This document shows, piece after piece, positions 18,287-26,991 of a stretch of 64,000 bases of DNA. The translations under genes and the position numbers were made by a program. The notes below the pieces were generated by a model. The model saw only the letters and a program-made list of their open reading frames with translations. It was not told where the DNA came from and ran no database searches. The first letter of the stretch is position 1, and each line of letters starts with the position of its first letter. The stretch comes from Paenibacillus whitsoniae. GTDB lineage: Bacteria > Bacillota > Bacilli > Paenibacillales > NBRC-103111. Location of the stretch: the NCBI RefSeq assembly GCF_003955665.1, contig NZ_RXHU01000022.1:1-64000 (forward strand), written 5' to 3'.

Positions 18287-19027
18287 ATGAATGCCATGAT
18301 TGCGCAATGCAAAGCTGAATTGCTACGAACGTTTCGAAATAGGCGATTTTTCGTGTTTTCGATGATCATGCCGGCGATTTTTTACTTTATTTTTACGTCA
18401 ACGATTGGAGACAATGCCGAGGTAGGCGGCGTCGCCTGGAAAGCGTACTACCTGATGTCGATGACGGTGTTCGGGGTCGTCGGCGCCTGTGTGAATACGC
18501 TGTCGATCAAATTTGCGCAGGAACGGACACAGGGCTGGATTCGCATGATCGAAATTACGCCGCTTCCTTCCAGTGCGTATGTGATTTCCAAAATCGTGTC
18601 GCAAGCGATTGTGAATCTGATCACCATCATTTTTATGTTCATCGTCGGAGGCGTGATCAAAGGCGTTGACCTTTCTTTTACCCAGTGGCTGACGTGCGGA
18701 TTGTGGATCTGGCTGGGGGCGCTGCCCTTTATGGCATTGGGCATTCTGATCGGCACGATGAAAAGCGTCGAGGTGACGCAAGTTGTGGCGCAAATTGTAT
18801 TTATGGCCACGTCGATTGTCGGCGGCTTGTGGTTTCCGATTCAGTCCATGCCGAAATTGATGCAAGACATCGCCTCGTATTCCCCTTCCTACCGCTTCGG
18901 CCAAGGCGCGTGGAATTTGATTGCCGGCGCTGGTCCAAGCCTGACAGGCATTCTGATTCTTGCAGGCTATCTGATCGTATTTGTGCTATTATCTTCTTAT
19001 ATCTTAAAAAAGCAGAAAGCGGTCTAA
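18287..19027 (+). CDS. ABC-2 type transporter permease
   Basis: A permease of about 246 aa with six membrane spans. The ATG at 18278 abuts AAAGGAG; the ATG at 18287 is 9 nt away and is preferred. Features are a basic cytoplasmic start (CKAELLRTFRNRRFFVFS), a first span, then TQGWIRMIEITPLPSSAYVISKI, typical of ABC-2 subunits, and a late WFPIQSMPKLMQDIASYSPSYRF loop before the last span. It pairs with the preceding ATPase to export an unknown compound, perhaps an antibiotic or lipid. The kinase gene follows 3 nt later. Confidence 0.92.
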   Translation: MNAMIAQCKAELLRTFRNRRFFVFSMIMPAIFYFIFTSTIGDNAEVGGVAWKAYYLMSMTVFGVVGACVNTLSIKFAQERTQGWIRMIEITPLPSSAYVISKIVSQAIVNLITIIFMFIVGGVIKGVDLSFTQWLTCGLWIWLGALPFMALGILIGTMKSVEVTQVVAQIVFMATSIVGGLWFPIQSMPKLMQDIASYSPSYRFGQGAWNLIAGAGPSLTGILILAGYLIVFVLLSSYILKKQKAV

Positions 19028-19030
19028 CGA

Positions 19031-20158
19031 ATGAACACCCTGTCCGATATGAAGAAAAAGCCGTTTGAACACATGTGGTTCGCCTGGTTTTTCTATCTGA
19101 TATTCCCGATTATGAGCTTGATCTCAAAGCCGCCCGCACTCATGTGGACCGGCTTTGCTTTGCTTGCTGTCTTCGCTGCGTTCATCCTGCTGGGATTCAA
19201 AAACGAGAAGCATAGATGGCTCTATACCGTTGGATTATTCCCGATCATCGCTTTTTTGACGATCACCTGTAATCCTTTTTTGATTTGCATGTTCTTTTAT
19301 TCCGTGCCGTTAATCTCCCTGCTGCCTTCAAAGCAGCAATTTCGGGGCGTGCTGTCAGGCTTGTTTCTGTCGGTTATCCTTGTTATTTGCCTTGACTTCA
19401 AGCAATATTTTGACGAAGGGGCTTGGTACATGTTCCCTTCCTTGGCCATTATGTTTTACATTCCGTTTGCGATGCGGGCGCGCCGTAAATCCAACGAACT
19501 GAAAGAAAAGCTGATTCTCGCCAATGATGAAATCGCACGCCTCGCGACGATCGAAGAGCGGCAGCGGATCTCCCGTGACCTGCACGACACGCTGGGGCAT
19601 ACGCTGTCACTCATTACGTTGAAAAGCGAGCTCGCCGAGAAGCTGATGCTCAAATCGCCGGAACGTGCCATGCAGGAAGTCAAAGATATCCAAACAACCT
19701 CCCGCGCGGCGCTGCAGCAAGTCCGAGAGCTCATCTCCGGTATGAATGCGATTTCGCTTCGGGAGGAGATTGCGCAGTCCAGTGAGATTTTAAAGTCTGC
19801 AGGCATCGCGTTTGAAACGCACGGGCATGTTCATGAGTTTCAGGCTCCGCCGATGGTGCACAATATTTTTGGCATGTGCCTGCGAGAAGCGGTAACGAAC
19901 GTTGTGAAACATAGCCGGGCCAGTCTGTGTACCGTCTCCCTGCAGGAGGAGCCGGGGGACTGGACGCTGATCATTGCAGACAACGGCGAACCGTGCAAAG
20001 ATGCGACTCCGCATATTCCTTCCTCAGGGCGAGGCTTGCTCGGCATGAAAGAGAGACTGGAGCTCATCGACGGAACGCTGACTTTTCATACAGGTAGAGG
20101 CGCAGGAACCCGGCTGATTATTCGGGTTCCGCGAATTATCCGTCACCCCCAAGTTTAA
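19031..20158 (+). CDS. Sensor histidine kinase, DesK/LiaS (HPK7) type
   Basis: A 375-aa kinase. Four to five membrane spans fill residues 15-150 with almost no external loops, as in intramembrane-sensing kinases. A coiled helix leads to the HisKA_3 H-box (RISRDLHDTLGHTLSLI, His near residue 187). The ATPase domain has REAVTNVVKHS, IADNGEP and GRGLLGMKERLELI. It sits 3 nt after the permease and 21 nt before the regulator, so the four genes form one sensing-and-export module. The signal may be membrane stress or the exported compound. Confidence 0.93.
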   Translation: MNTLSDMKKKPFEHMWFAWFFYLIFPIMSLISKPPALMWTGFALLAVFAAFILLGFKNEKHRWLYTVGLFPIIAFLTITCNPFLICMFFYSVPLISLLPSKQQFRGVLSGLFLSVILVICLDFKQYFDEGAWYMFPSLAIMFYIPFAMRARRKSNELKEKLILANDEIARLATIEERQRISRDLHDTLGHTLSLITLKSELAEKLMLKSPERAMQEVKDIQTTSRAALQQVRELISGMNAISLREEIAQSSEILKSAGIAFETHGHVHEFQAPPMVHNIFGMCLREAVTNVVKHSRASLCTVSLQEEPGDWTLIIADNGEPCKDATPHIPSSGRGLLGMKERLELIDGTLTFHTGRGAGTRLIIRVPRIIRHPQV

Positions 20159-20179
20159 ACAATAAGGAGAGAGACGAGC

Positions 20180-20782
20180 ATGAGAGTGATTGTAGCCGAG
20201 GATCAGGGCATGCTGCGGGGCGCCCTCAGCGCATTGCTGGACCTGGAGGACGATATTGAAGTCGTTGCACAAGCGGATAATGGCGAACAAGCTTTGGAGC
20301 TAATTCAAGCCTTGCAGCCGGATATTTGCCTGTTGGATATTGAAATGCCGAAGATGACGGGGCTGGACGTTGCGGAGAAAGTGAAAGCCAGCGGCCTCCC
20401 TTGCAAAGTCGTCATTCTGACTACCTTCTCCCGCTCCGGCTACTTCCAGCGGGCCATGCGGGCCGGCGTTCATGGTTTTCTGCTGAAAGACTCTCCGATT
20501 GAAGAGTTGAGTGCATCGCTGCGAACTGTTCAGCTAGGCGGCCGAGCCGTATCTCCCGCGCTGGCGCTGACGTTCTGGGATACGGAAAATCCGCTCACGA
20601 GCAAAGAGCAGGAAATTCTGAAGCTGATCGCGCAGGGGCTGTCCGCGAATGAAATGGCCAAAGAACTATTCCTGTCCAGCGGGACGATCCGCAATTATGT
20701 ATCCGAAATTCTACAGAAGCTGGATGCCAAGAATCGGATTGACGCGATCGCGATTGCGGAGAAGAACGGGTGGCTCGTCTAG
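20180..20782 (+). CDS. Response regulator, NarL/DesR type
   Basis: A 200-aa regulator. The receiver has EDQ acids at the N-terminus, the phospho-Asp in ICLLDIEMPKM, Thr in VILTTFS and Lys in FLLKDSP. The LuxR-type HTH is near residues 135-190 (PLTSKEQEILKLIAQGLSANEMA; SSGTIRNYVSEILQKL). The length matches DesR/YvfU. It closes the ABC/two-component operon and converges on the germination operon 30 bp away; no terminator is obvious in between. Confidence 0.94.
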   Translation: MRVIVAEDQGMLRGALSALLDLEDDIEVVAQADNGEQALELIQALQPDICLLDIEMPKMTGLDVAEKVKASGLPCKVVILTTFSRSGYFQRAMRAGVHGFLLKDSPIEELSASLRTVQLGGRAVSPALALTFWDTENPLTSKEQEILKLIAQGLSANEMAKELFLSSGTIRNYVSEILQKLDAKNRIDAIAIAEKNGWLV

Positions 20783-20812
20783 CGGATTGAACGCTGAGAA
20801 GCCCTTGCCCTC

Positions 20813-21937
20813 TTATTCCACTTGCCCCGACCTTGCTATGCGGGTGTTGAAACGAACGTCGAAGGAGGCGGTTTTGTACATCTCGTGCCACGCATCACTT
20901 GTTAGCTTCGTATGATATACTTGACTGCGCAGCACTTCGCCAAAGCCAATCGGATCCGATCCCAGCGTGATTAGCTTTTGAAACAAGTGCTGCACGTCGG
21001 CTTCCGCCTTTTTGCTAATCGCCTCTTCAAGCACGGCAATCACCTCGGCCTTCCCAAGATCAAGTTGAGCCGAAGTTTCCGTTATTATGCCTTGCATCTT
21101 AACTTCTACTCGAAATTTCAATGGCATTTGACTGATGAGCTTTATCTTGGAATTGCTTTGAATGTTCTCTACCACGACTCGCAATTTCTTGACTTCAAGC
21201 TGTGGGGCAACTTTCCTAAAGTCTTCCGCATTGAGCGATAATTCAATACTTCCGGCTTTATAGCGATCCCTAATCAGTTTCAGATAAAAGGTTTCATTCG
21301 GATTTACCGTTCCGACCATGCGATCTCCGAGGAAAACCGCCACATCCCTAAGCTCGACGGCATCCCCCTTGCGTTCCAGCAGCGGGATCATCGGATCTTC
21401 AAGCGAATAGTAATTCGACAGAAATTCATGAAGCGTACTTGAAATAAACTGTTCCCGAATAATGTTCTGATGAATGTTCTCGACAATGTAGGCGCCGACA
21501 TCCGGGATTTCTGGATACCGGTGCATCAAAATTTCCTCCACATCCCCTTTGCTGACCGCCATAAAGAGCGTACTCGAAATGGAGGTATCGCGAAACAACG
21601 TATCCACAAGCGGCAGAATGCCTTTCTTGGCCAGCTTTTCGTTAAATATTGCCACTCGCAATTGGCCTGACACAATTTTTTTATGCGATTTACGGTTGGC
21701 CGCTGCCCGCGCCCCCTTACTGGTGATCGCTTCGGACGTTAGCCGCATGACCGGACTTTTGGAATTGGGGTCGATTTGATGCAGAATGTACGTCGCTTTT
21801 ATGTTCTCCCCATCCAGATCATCGTACCCGGCAGCAATGGTCATGCCCAAATCTTCAAGCACATTTCTCTTCATGTGCAGAGATAACGGCAAGGACATAA
21901 CCACCACCAAAAAGAAAATGATATTGAATTTTCTCAT
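20813..21937 (-). CDS. Ger(x)C-family spore germination protein lacking a lipobox
   Basis: A 374-aa C subunit of a germinant receptor. The body fits GerAC/GerKC: VLEDLGMTIAAGYD near the N-terminus, SKGDVEEIL near residue 140, and the C-terminal domain III (LDLGKAEVIAVLEEAISKKAEADVQHLFQKL; DPIGFGE). The ATG overlaps the B-subunit stop as ATGA. Odd point: the signal sequence (FFLVVVMSLPLSLHMKRNV) has no Cys, whereas Ger(x)C proteins normally have an L-x-G-C-W lipobox. The protein may be retained by an uncleaved helix instead of lipid. Confidence 0.88.
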   Translation of the reverse strand: MRKFNIIFFLVVVMSLPLSLHMKRNVLEDLGMTIAAGYDDLDGENIKATYILHQIDPNSKSPVMRLTSEAITSKGARAAANRKSHKKIVSGQLRVAIFNEKLAKKGILPLVDTLFRDTSISSTLFMAVSKGDVEEILMHRYPEIPDVGAYIVENIHQNIIREQFISSTLHEFLSNYYSLEDPMIPLLERKGDAVELRDVAVFLGDRMVGTVNPNETFYLKLIRDRYKAGSIELSLNAEDFRKVAPQLEVKKLRVVVENIQSNSKIKLISQMPLKFRVEVKMQGIITETSAQLDLGKAEVIAVLEEAISKKAEADVQHLFQKLITLGSDPIGFGEVLRSQVYHTKLTSDAWHEMYKTASFDVRFNTRIARSGQVE

Positions 21938-23049
21938 GAACGCGCTTCTCCCGTACCCAACCTCATTTTGCGCTTTTTAACATAAACGCAAGCAGCCGCA
22001 TAGAGAACCAAAGGGTATGCGTAGATAAGATATACGCACCACTTGGAAAAAAAGTCGTTAAGCATTAAGATTTGAATTCGCGTATTTATTAACGAAGACG
22101 CCAAAGTAACAACGCCTATTACCGGATACAGCCAATATTGCTGCTGCCAGGAAAAAATGCGTTTCAACCCTTTGGTAGCTGCCCAACAAAAAAACAGCAA
22201 GTTCGGCAAGATCACCATCAGCCATAAACTAACGCCAATAAACTCAAATCTTTCTAGAAATGGAAGCTTGATCACTTTCAGCATTGTGAAAGTAGCCCAA
22301 TTTGTTTTCAGCAGCTCACCTCCGCTAAAAAATACGATGGACACCAGCATCACAGAGGTATAGAACAACGTGACGCTCATGAGTCCCAACTGCGAATAAA
22401 GCTGAACTTTCGATTTCTCCTTCGCATAGGCATAAATAAAATATAGGATTTCAAAGCCGATCATGGCGAAGCTGGTGGCAAGCATGCCTTTTGCAAATTG
22501 CCCCCCATTGGCTTCCATTAACGGCAGCATCCGGTTCCATTCCGAATACCGCAAGGGGAAATAGAGAAGCAGTACCAACCATGTCGTCATGCAGGTGAAG
22601 ACAAAGCTCGTCCCTATGACGGTCTTTAGCCCTCCTCTTACCCCATAGAATACGGCGCAGCTTATTAATAGCGACAGCACCCACTGCGGAACGGTCGGAA
22701 ACAACCATACCTGAATCATTTCCACATAATTCCGCAGTTCGATTACCATGGCGAACACAAAATACCCGATATACACAAGGTTCATTGTGAATCCGATCAC
22801 TTTTCCATAGACCATGACATGAATGTCGTATAAGTCCTTATCCCCAAATTTCATGAGCGTTCGGATCATCAGCCATACCACAAATTGATTGACGAGGCCC
22901 ACCGCGAGAACGGCCAGCCAGGCATCATGCCCGGTATAACTGTACACAAACCTTTGAAACCCGGGAAGACCAACGCCCACTTGGGCATCATGGATGAGGA
23001 AGACCAAGAGAAAGCTGCTGTACATATAGGGCAGCCGCGATTTACTCAT
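21934..23049 (-). CDS. Ger(x)B-family germinant receptor permease-like subunit
   Basis: A protein of about 371 aa of the GerAB/spore-permease (APC-like) family with about ten membrane spans. The frame is open to 23094, but the ATG at 23049 (MSKSRLPYMYSSFLLVF) overlaps the A-subunit stop by 8 nt and is the natural start. GVGLPGFQRF near residues 25-35 corresponds to the broken first helix that binds germinant amino acids or sugars. It is translationally coupled on both sides in an A-B-C operon. It acts in the spore inner membrane. Confidence 0.92.
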   Translation of the reverse strand: MSKSRLPYMYSSFLLVFLIHDAQVGVGLPGFQRFVYSYTGHDAWLAVLAVGLVNQFVVWLMIRTLMKFGDKDLYDIHVMVYGKVIGFTMNLVYIGYFVFAMVIELRNYVEMIQVWLFPTVPQWVLSLLISCAVFYGVRGGLKTVIGTSFVFTCMTTWLVLLLYFPLRYSEWNRMLPLMEANGGQFAKGMLATSFAMIGFEILYFIYAYAKEKSKVQLYSQLGLMSVTLFYTSVMLVSIVFFSGGELLKTNWATFTMLKVIKLPFLERFEFIGVSLWLMVILPNLLFFCWAATKGLKRIFSWQQQYWLYPVIGVVTLASSLINTRIQILMLNDFFSKWCVYLIYAYPLVLYAAACVYVKKRKMRLGTGEARS

Positions 23050-24568
23050 CGATATCCGAACTCCCCTTCTGCGGATTGTCCGCCATATTGGCAAATACCG
23101 ACCGCCTCGGAGTCAATGGAAAAGGGATGCGTAGAATGCCGTCACGCTTATTCTTCGTCTTGATTGCATATGGCGGATAAAAATAAGGGTGCCCCGCGCT
23201 CGATAGCTGCAGCAAATGAATAATTAGCAGCGTCGTACTGAACACCATGCCGAACAACCCTAATACGCCTGCGGAAATAATGATGGGGAAACGAATGATA
23301 CGGATCGTAAACGCCATCGAAAGGATCGGTGTGGTATACGACGACAATGCGCTCAAAGCTACGATAATAATCAAAATATTGCTCGTAAACCCGGCCTGCA
23401 CCGCGGCTTGACCAATAACGATACCGCCGACAATGCCCATCGTTTGCCCGACCTTGGTAGGAAGTCTTGCCCCTGCTTCGCTGAGCAGCTGGATAATTGT
23501 TTCCAACATAAGTGCCTCGACAAGCGGAGGAAAAGGCACTCTGGCGCGCGATTGGGCGAGAGGGACGAGCACGGCTTGAGGGATGATTTCATAATGATAC
23601 GTAAGTGCCGCCACATAAATGGCAGTTGCATAAAACGAAATGCCGATCGCAATAATCCGCAGCCCGCGAAGAAACAGGCCGATGATCCATCTGGCATAAT
23701 AATCTTCGATCGACTTGAAAAAATCCAAAAAAGTCGAAGGCGCGACCATCACATGAGGGCTGCCGTCGACCACGACGACAATTTTACCTTCAAGCAGCGG
23801 AAAGATGGCTCGGTCCACCCTCTCCGTTGTAATCAGCTGCGGGAAGATCGATCCGGGACTATCCTCCAGCCACTGAACGAGTATCGTCGTATCTACCAGC
23901 GCTTCCAACGCCAAGTCTTGCAATTTATCATATACATGCTTGACGATGGCCGCGTCCGCCCGGCTGCTGATATAGATCAACCGGATATCCGTCTGGGTAA
24001 GGTCCCCTAATGTCATGCCGATTTCACAAAGATCGGGATGACGCAAATATTGCTGGATTAGCGCAATATTCGTCTGCAAGCTTTCCGAGAATCCAATCTG
24101 TGGCCCCAAAATTTGACTTTCGTTTTCCGGCTTCATCAGCGACCGCTCGCGGACTTTGGCCGTGTCGGCCAAGATGCCGACAGAGGAGCCGTCAAGGTGA
24201 ACATACGTCCAGCCGCGCAATAGATACTGCTGCATCGTTTCCCAGTCCGGCTCGGGCAACGGCTCGCAGATCGGCAGCAAGGCCACCAACTGCTCAGGCG
24301 TCATCGAACCGACCGCTTGCAGCAAAGGATGAAACAGCTCTTGCAGCAATATATCGCCGTCAACCAAATTACTTAAATAGTAGATGCCAAGGGTGGGCTC
24401 AGTCTGCAGCTCTCGAGAGACGAAATCCGGGAACATTCGAAAGGCTGTATGCAATTGCTGCTGCATCTGCTTAAGCTCGGGAACGAACGAATAGGTAGTG
24501 GATTGGCCGGCAGCCGTGCGGCTCACTTTCGGCCTCGCTTTGAAAAGAAATTGAAAGAAAGAAAACAT
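23042..24568 (-). CDS. Ger(x)A-family germinant receptor subunit
   Basis: A protein of about 508 aa, first in the A-B-C operon. The N-terminal soluble domain runs to about residue 260 (DLCEIGMTLGDLTQTDIRLIYI; VDTTILVQWLEDSPGSIFPQ; TERVDRAIFPLLEGKIVVVVDGSP, all hallmark GerA text). The C-terminal half has 5-6 membrane spans with VPFPPLVEALMLETIIQLLSE-like text (PFPPLVEALMLE) and PTKVGQTMGIVGGIVIGQAA. Start is uncertain: a GTG at 24577 and an ATG at 24568 are both in frame; the ATG is better spaced from GGGTG. The germinant is unknown. Confidence 0.93.
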   Translation of the reverse strand: MFSFFQFLFKARPKVSRTAAGQSTTYSFVPELKQMQQQLHTAFRMFPDFVSRELQTEPTLGIYYLSNLVDGDILLQELFHPLLQAVGSMTPEQLVALLPICEPLPEPDWETMQQYLLRGWTYVHLDGSSVGILADTAKVRERSLMKPENESQILGPQIGFSESLQTNIALIQQYLRHPDLCEIGMTLGDLTQTDIRLIYISSRADAAIVKHVYDKLQDLALEALVDTTILVQWLEDSPGSIFPQLITTERVDRAIFPLLEGKIVVVVDGSPHVMVAPSTFLDFFKSIEDYYARWIIGLFLRGLRIIAIGISFYATAIYVAALTYHYEIIPQAVLVPLAQSRARVPFPPLVEALMLETIIQLLSEAGARLPTKVGQTMGIVGGIVIGQAAVQAGFTSNILIIIVALSALSSYTTPILSMAFTIRIIRFPIIISAGVLGLFGMVFSTTLLIIHLLQLSSAGHPYFYPPYAIKTKNKRDGILRIPFPLTPRRSVFANMADNPQKGSSDIDE

Positions 24569-24738
24569 AAGTTTCACCCGGTTAACCGATAAATTTGTTA
24601 GAGATATGTTTTCCTGGAAACGAACGGAATATGTAAAATAAAGGGCTCACGCCACACTTAGGGGCGGGTGCGTTTATCTGATTGCAAAGGGGCAAAGCGC
24701 TGGACTAAAAAATTTTCCCGTAACTTCGTCCCAGCCTT

Positions 24739-24767
24739 GCATAGATTTAAAAATGCTGCGCATGATA
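24739..24767 (+). promoter_or_regulatory. Putative sigma-G promoter of the SASP gene
   Basis: GCATA at 24739-24743 and CATGATA at 24761-24767 are separated by 17 nt, agreeing with the forespore sigma-G pattern (G-N-A-T-R, then C-A-T-N-N-T-A). The SASP start codon lies about 34 nt downstream. Confidence 0.6.
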
Positions 24768-24800
24768 CTAAAACACCACAGAAAAGGAGTGTTTCATTCC

Positions 24801-25022
24801 ATGGCTAACAACAACAATCAATTGGTAGTTCAACAAGCAAAAGCAGCACTTGATCAAATGAAGTTTGAAGTCGCACAAGAACTGGGTATTCAGCTTAACC
24901 CTGACTACAACGGCAACCTAGCGACGCGCGAAGCCGGTTACATCGGCGGTAATATCACCAAACGTCTTGTGCAAATCGCTGAGCAGCAACTGTCCGGCTC
25001 CGCTGGCGCTCGCCGCTTCTAA
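24801..25022 (+). CDS. Alpha/beta-type small acid-soluble spore protein (SASP)
   Basis: A 73-aa DNA-binding protein that coats and protects DNA in the forespore. Family hallmarks are MKFEVAQELGIQL (the region cut by the GPR germination protease), TREAGYIGGNITKRLV and the ending AEQQLSG. AAAGGAG lies upstream of the ATG at 24801; the longer frame from 24753 is not supported. It has a sigma-G-like promoter and a strong terminator, so it is monocistronic. The C-terminal GSAGARRF is slightly longer than in B. subtilis SspA-D. Confidence 0.96.
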   Translation: MANNNNQLVVQQAKAALDQMKFEVAQELGIQLNPDYNGNLATREAGYIGGNITKRLVQIAEQQLSGSAGARRF

Positions 25023-25059
25023 TTGCCGGATCAAAGAAAGCCTATTCGAAAGCCAAAAG

Positions 25060-25100
25060 AACTGCAGCCGCTTCGTTAAGAAGCTCCTGCAGTTTTTTTA
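25060..25100 (+). terminator. Intrinsic terminator after SASP gene
   Basis: AACTGCAG (25060-25067) pairs with CTGCAGTT (25087-25094), with an inner GCTT/AAGC stem, followed by TTTTTTTATTT. Confidence 0.9.
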
Positions 25101-25188
25101 TTTGCTCATAAGCACACAACGTCATCTCTCCTCATAAAAATAGGCAAAGATAAACGCATGCAAAGCCTGCACAAATGGGGAGACGCAC

Positions 25189-25992
25189 ATGATTGTCGTT
25201 GGAGGTACAAATAAAGTTACGTTCGGAACCGGAATCTTGACGGAGAGAACCCACGCCGTTTTTCGCACAAAGCACAATAGTCCGCTGCGTTATCACTACG
25301 ATTCGGCGGCAACTTTATTATTCGAGTTGACCTTGCGGTCGAATATCGTCGAGGCGGCGCGGGCGCTTAGCCAAAGCGGCGCTTATTTTGCCGATTTTGA
25401 GCATTCCTTCTGCAATCCGGTCTACTGGGACCGGACGAGAGAAGGAAAGTTCAGGCTGCGAAGCGGTGCATCGCCGCATGATGCCATTCAAGATATTTTT
25501 GCAAATGGTAAGGCTTATGCGTTCGAATGCTCCATGGCGGTGATCGTTGTACTGCATAAAGGTCTTCTGGACACGATCGAAAAGCACCACTATGATGCGC
25601 TGTTCACCGATCTATTCTTGTTCGATGAAAATGCCAAGCGCGACCTCCAACTGATCGACCGCCGCCCTATCCAAGAAGCTGTCGCTGGAGATATCCTCTA
25701 CGTCCAGAACCCGGACTATGATCCGGCCATTCCGTGGGCAAAGGGCGAGAACGTTGTGATGCTGGACGACGAACGTTTTTTCGGACACGGCTATGGGTTG
25801 GGTGTCGCTTCGGCAGAAGATGTGATGACGATTCTCAATAAGCAGCGCCTCCCGGAAAGCACTGTATCCGCTTCGTTCACAGATCGGTTCGTTCATCCGG
25901 ATTTCGCTTACTTTGCACAATGGACCAGGCGCCGGTACAACCAACCGCTCATCGCCAAAATTGGGGACTGGATACATGTGGAAAAAATTTAG
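25189..25992 (+). CDS. tgl: Protein-glutamine gamma-glutamyltransferase (spore coat transglutaminase)
   Basis: A 267-aa enzyme forming epsilon-(gamma-glutamyl)lysine cross-links between spore coat proteins. The catalytic Cys is C114 in AYAFECSMAVIVV, equivalent to Cys116 of B. subtilis Tgl. Further family text is YWDRTREGKFRLR near residue 80, PWAKGENVVML near 185 and FFGHGYGLG near 200, the last carrying the likely catalytic His. Length is near the family norm (about 245-275). It acts in the outer layers of the forming spore. The next gene in the same direction encodes a His/Gln-rich protein that could be a substrate (inference). Confidence 0.95.
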   Translation: MIVVGGTNKVTFGTGILTERTHAVFRTKHNSPLRYHYDSAATLLFELTLRSNIVEAARALSQSGAYFADFEHSFCNPVYWDRTREGKFRLRSGASPHDAIQDIFANGKAYAFECSMAVIVVLHKGLLDTIEKHHYDALFTDLFLFDENAKRDLQLIDRRPIQEAVAGDILYVQNPDYDPAIPWAKGENVVMLDDERFFGHGYGLGVASAEDVMTILNKQRLPESTVSASFTDRFVHPDFAYFAQWTRRRYNQPLIAKIGDWIHVEKI

Positions 25993-26061
25993 CTCCGCAT
26001 GTGCCCGTTTTTTTACTCGGTGCATAAGATAGCGTATGCTTGCAACGAAAGGGGAACCACG

Positions 26062-26646
26062 ATGACTGACCATCCAATCTTAACGGAAGATAATCTTCCG
26101 CTGTATGCTTCCAACACCCGTAATGAGGCTCACAAAATGACCTCGCCGTCACCTGTCTGGGGAGGTGCGCAGCTTCCGGTGCAGCAAGCGCCGGCCGTCG
26201 TCACCCCCATGCCGCTTCCAGCCGCACAACCGCCAATCGTAACCGGCGATAACATGCCGATCTTCGCGCAGCCGGGCATGGCCGCAACAACAGGAACGGG
26301 AACACTCCCTTCGTCGTACACCCAACCCGCCGCTTATCCGGGCACGACCGCTCACTCCGTCTACCCTGCGCATCCCTATGCCTATCATCCACATGTTCAG
26401 CACGGCTACCACCCCATGCATCATGCGGTTCATCATCCGATGCATCATCTCGTCTACATTCCTGCCCATCACCTGCCCTATTATCCGCATCATTACCATC
26501 ATCACGCGGTTCATCCACATCATTATCCGCATCACGTCCACCATGGTCATCATGGTCAGCACATCCAGCATCACCATGGGCACCAACATGCGCAGCCGCA
26601 AGGACAGCAAGGTACTCACCATCATCACGGTCAACATCAGAGCTAA
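26062..26646 (+). CDS. Histidine-rich protein, possible spore coat component
   Basis: A 194-aa protein not matching a family I can name. AAAGGGG precedes the ATG at 26062. The N-terminus has two related segments, PILTEDNLPLYAS (about residues 4-16) and PIVTGDNMPIFAQ (about 56-68). The middle is Pro/Ala-rich. The last roughly 97 residues hold about 39 His, plus Tyr, Pro and Gln (GQHIQHHHGHQHAQPQGQQ), low complexity likely to bind metals. CATAAGATA at 26023-26031 matches a sigma-E/sigma-K type -10, suggesting mother-cell expression. It follows tgl by 69 nt. His/Tyr/Gln-rich tails are common in coat proteins; this role is inferred. Confidence 0.75.
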   Translation: MTDHPILTEDNLPLYASNTRNEAHKMTSPSPVWGGAQLPVQQAPAVVTPMPLPAAQPPIVTGDNMPIFAQPGMAATTGTGTLPSSYTQPAAYPGTTAHSVYPAHPYAYHPHVQHGYHPMHHAVHHPMHHLVYIPAHHLPYYPHHYHHHAVHPHHYPHHVHHGHHGQHIQHHHGHQHAQPQGQQGTHHHHGQHQS

Positions 26647-26730
26647 GGGCGGCATCACGCATACTCAATTACCAAAAATGAACTTTCTTTTATTTCGCAA
26701 CAGCTTCATAAGTCCTGTCGACAACCAAAA

Positions 26731-26765
26731 GAACCCTCGCCCCCATCACGGGTCGAGGGTTTCGG
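26731..26765 (+). terminator. Intrinsic terminator after His-rich gene
   Basis: ACCCTCG and CGAGGGT enclose a C-rich/G-rich inner region and are followed by TTTCGGTTT; the rest of 26647-26925 holds no other feature I can see. Confidence 0.7.
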
Positions 26766-26991
26766 TTTGATGCGCCACAAATCCGCCGGCGCTGTATTCG
26801 TTGCGCACCGTTTCCCGGCTGTTCTTACGCGTCCGATCCAGCCCGATCGAATACCCGCGAATGGCATTCCGCCTTGACACCTCACCTGACTCAGGCTAAC
26901 GTTAAGTTCATAGGAATAAATTCCCGTTGAGGAGGTTACCGTCATCACACAACCATCGCGTTCGATCCAAGCTTCACAGCTTGATCGAAAT

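Noticed and set aside
26149-26658. Met/Val-rich frame on the minus strand over the His-rich gene
   Set aside because: Antisense artefact of CAT/CAC codons; the plus frame has a ribosome binding site and sensible context.
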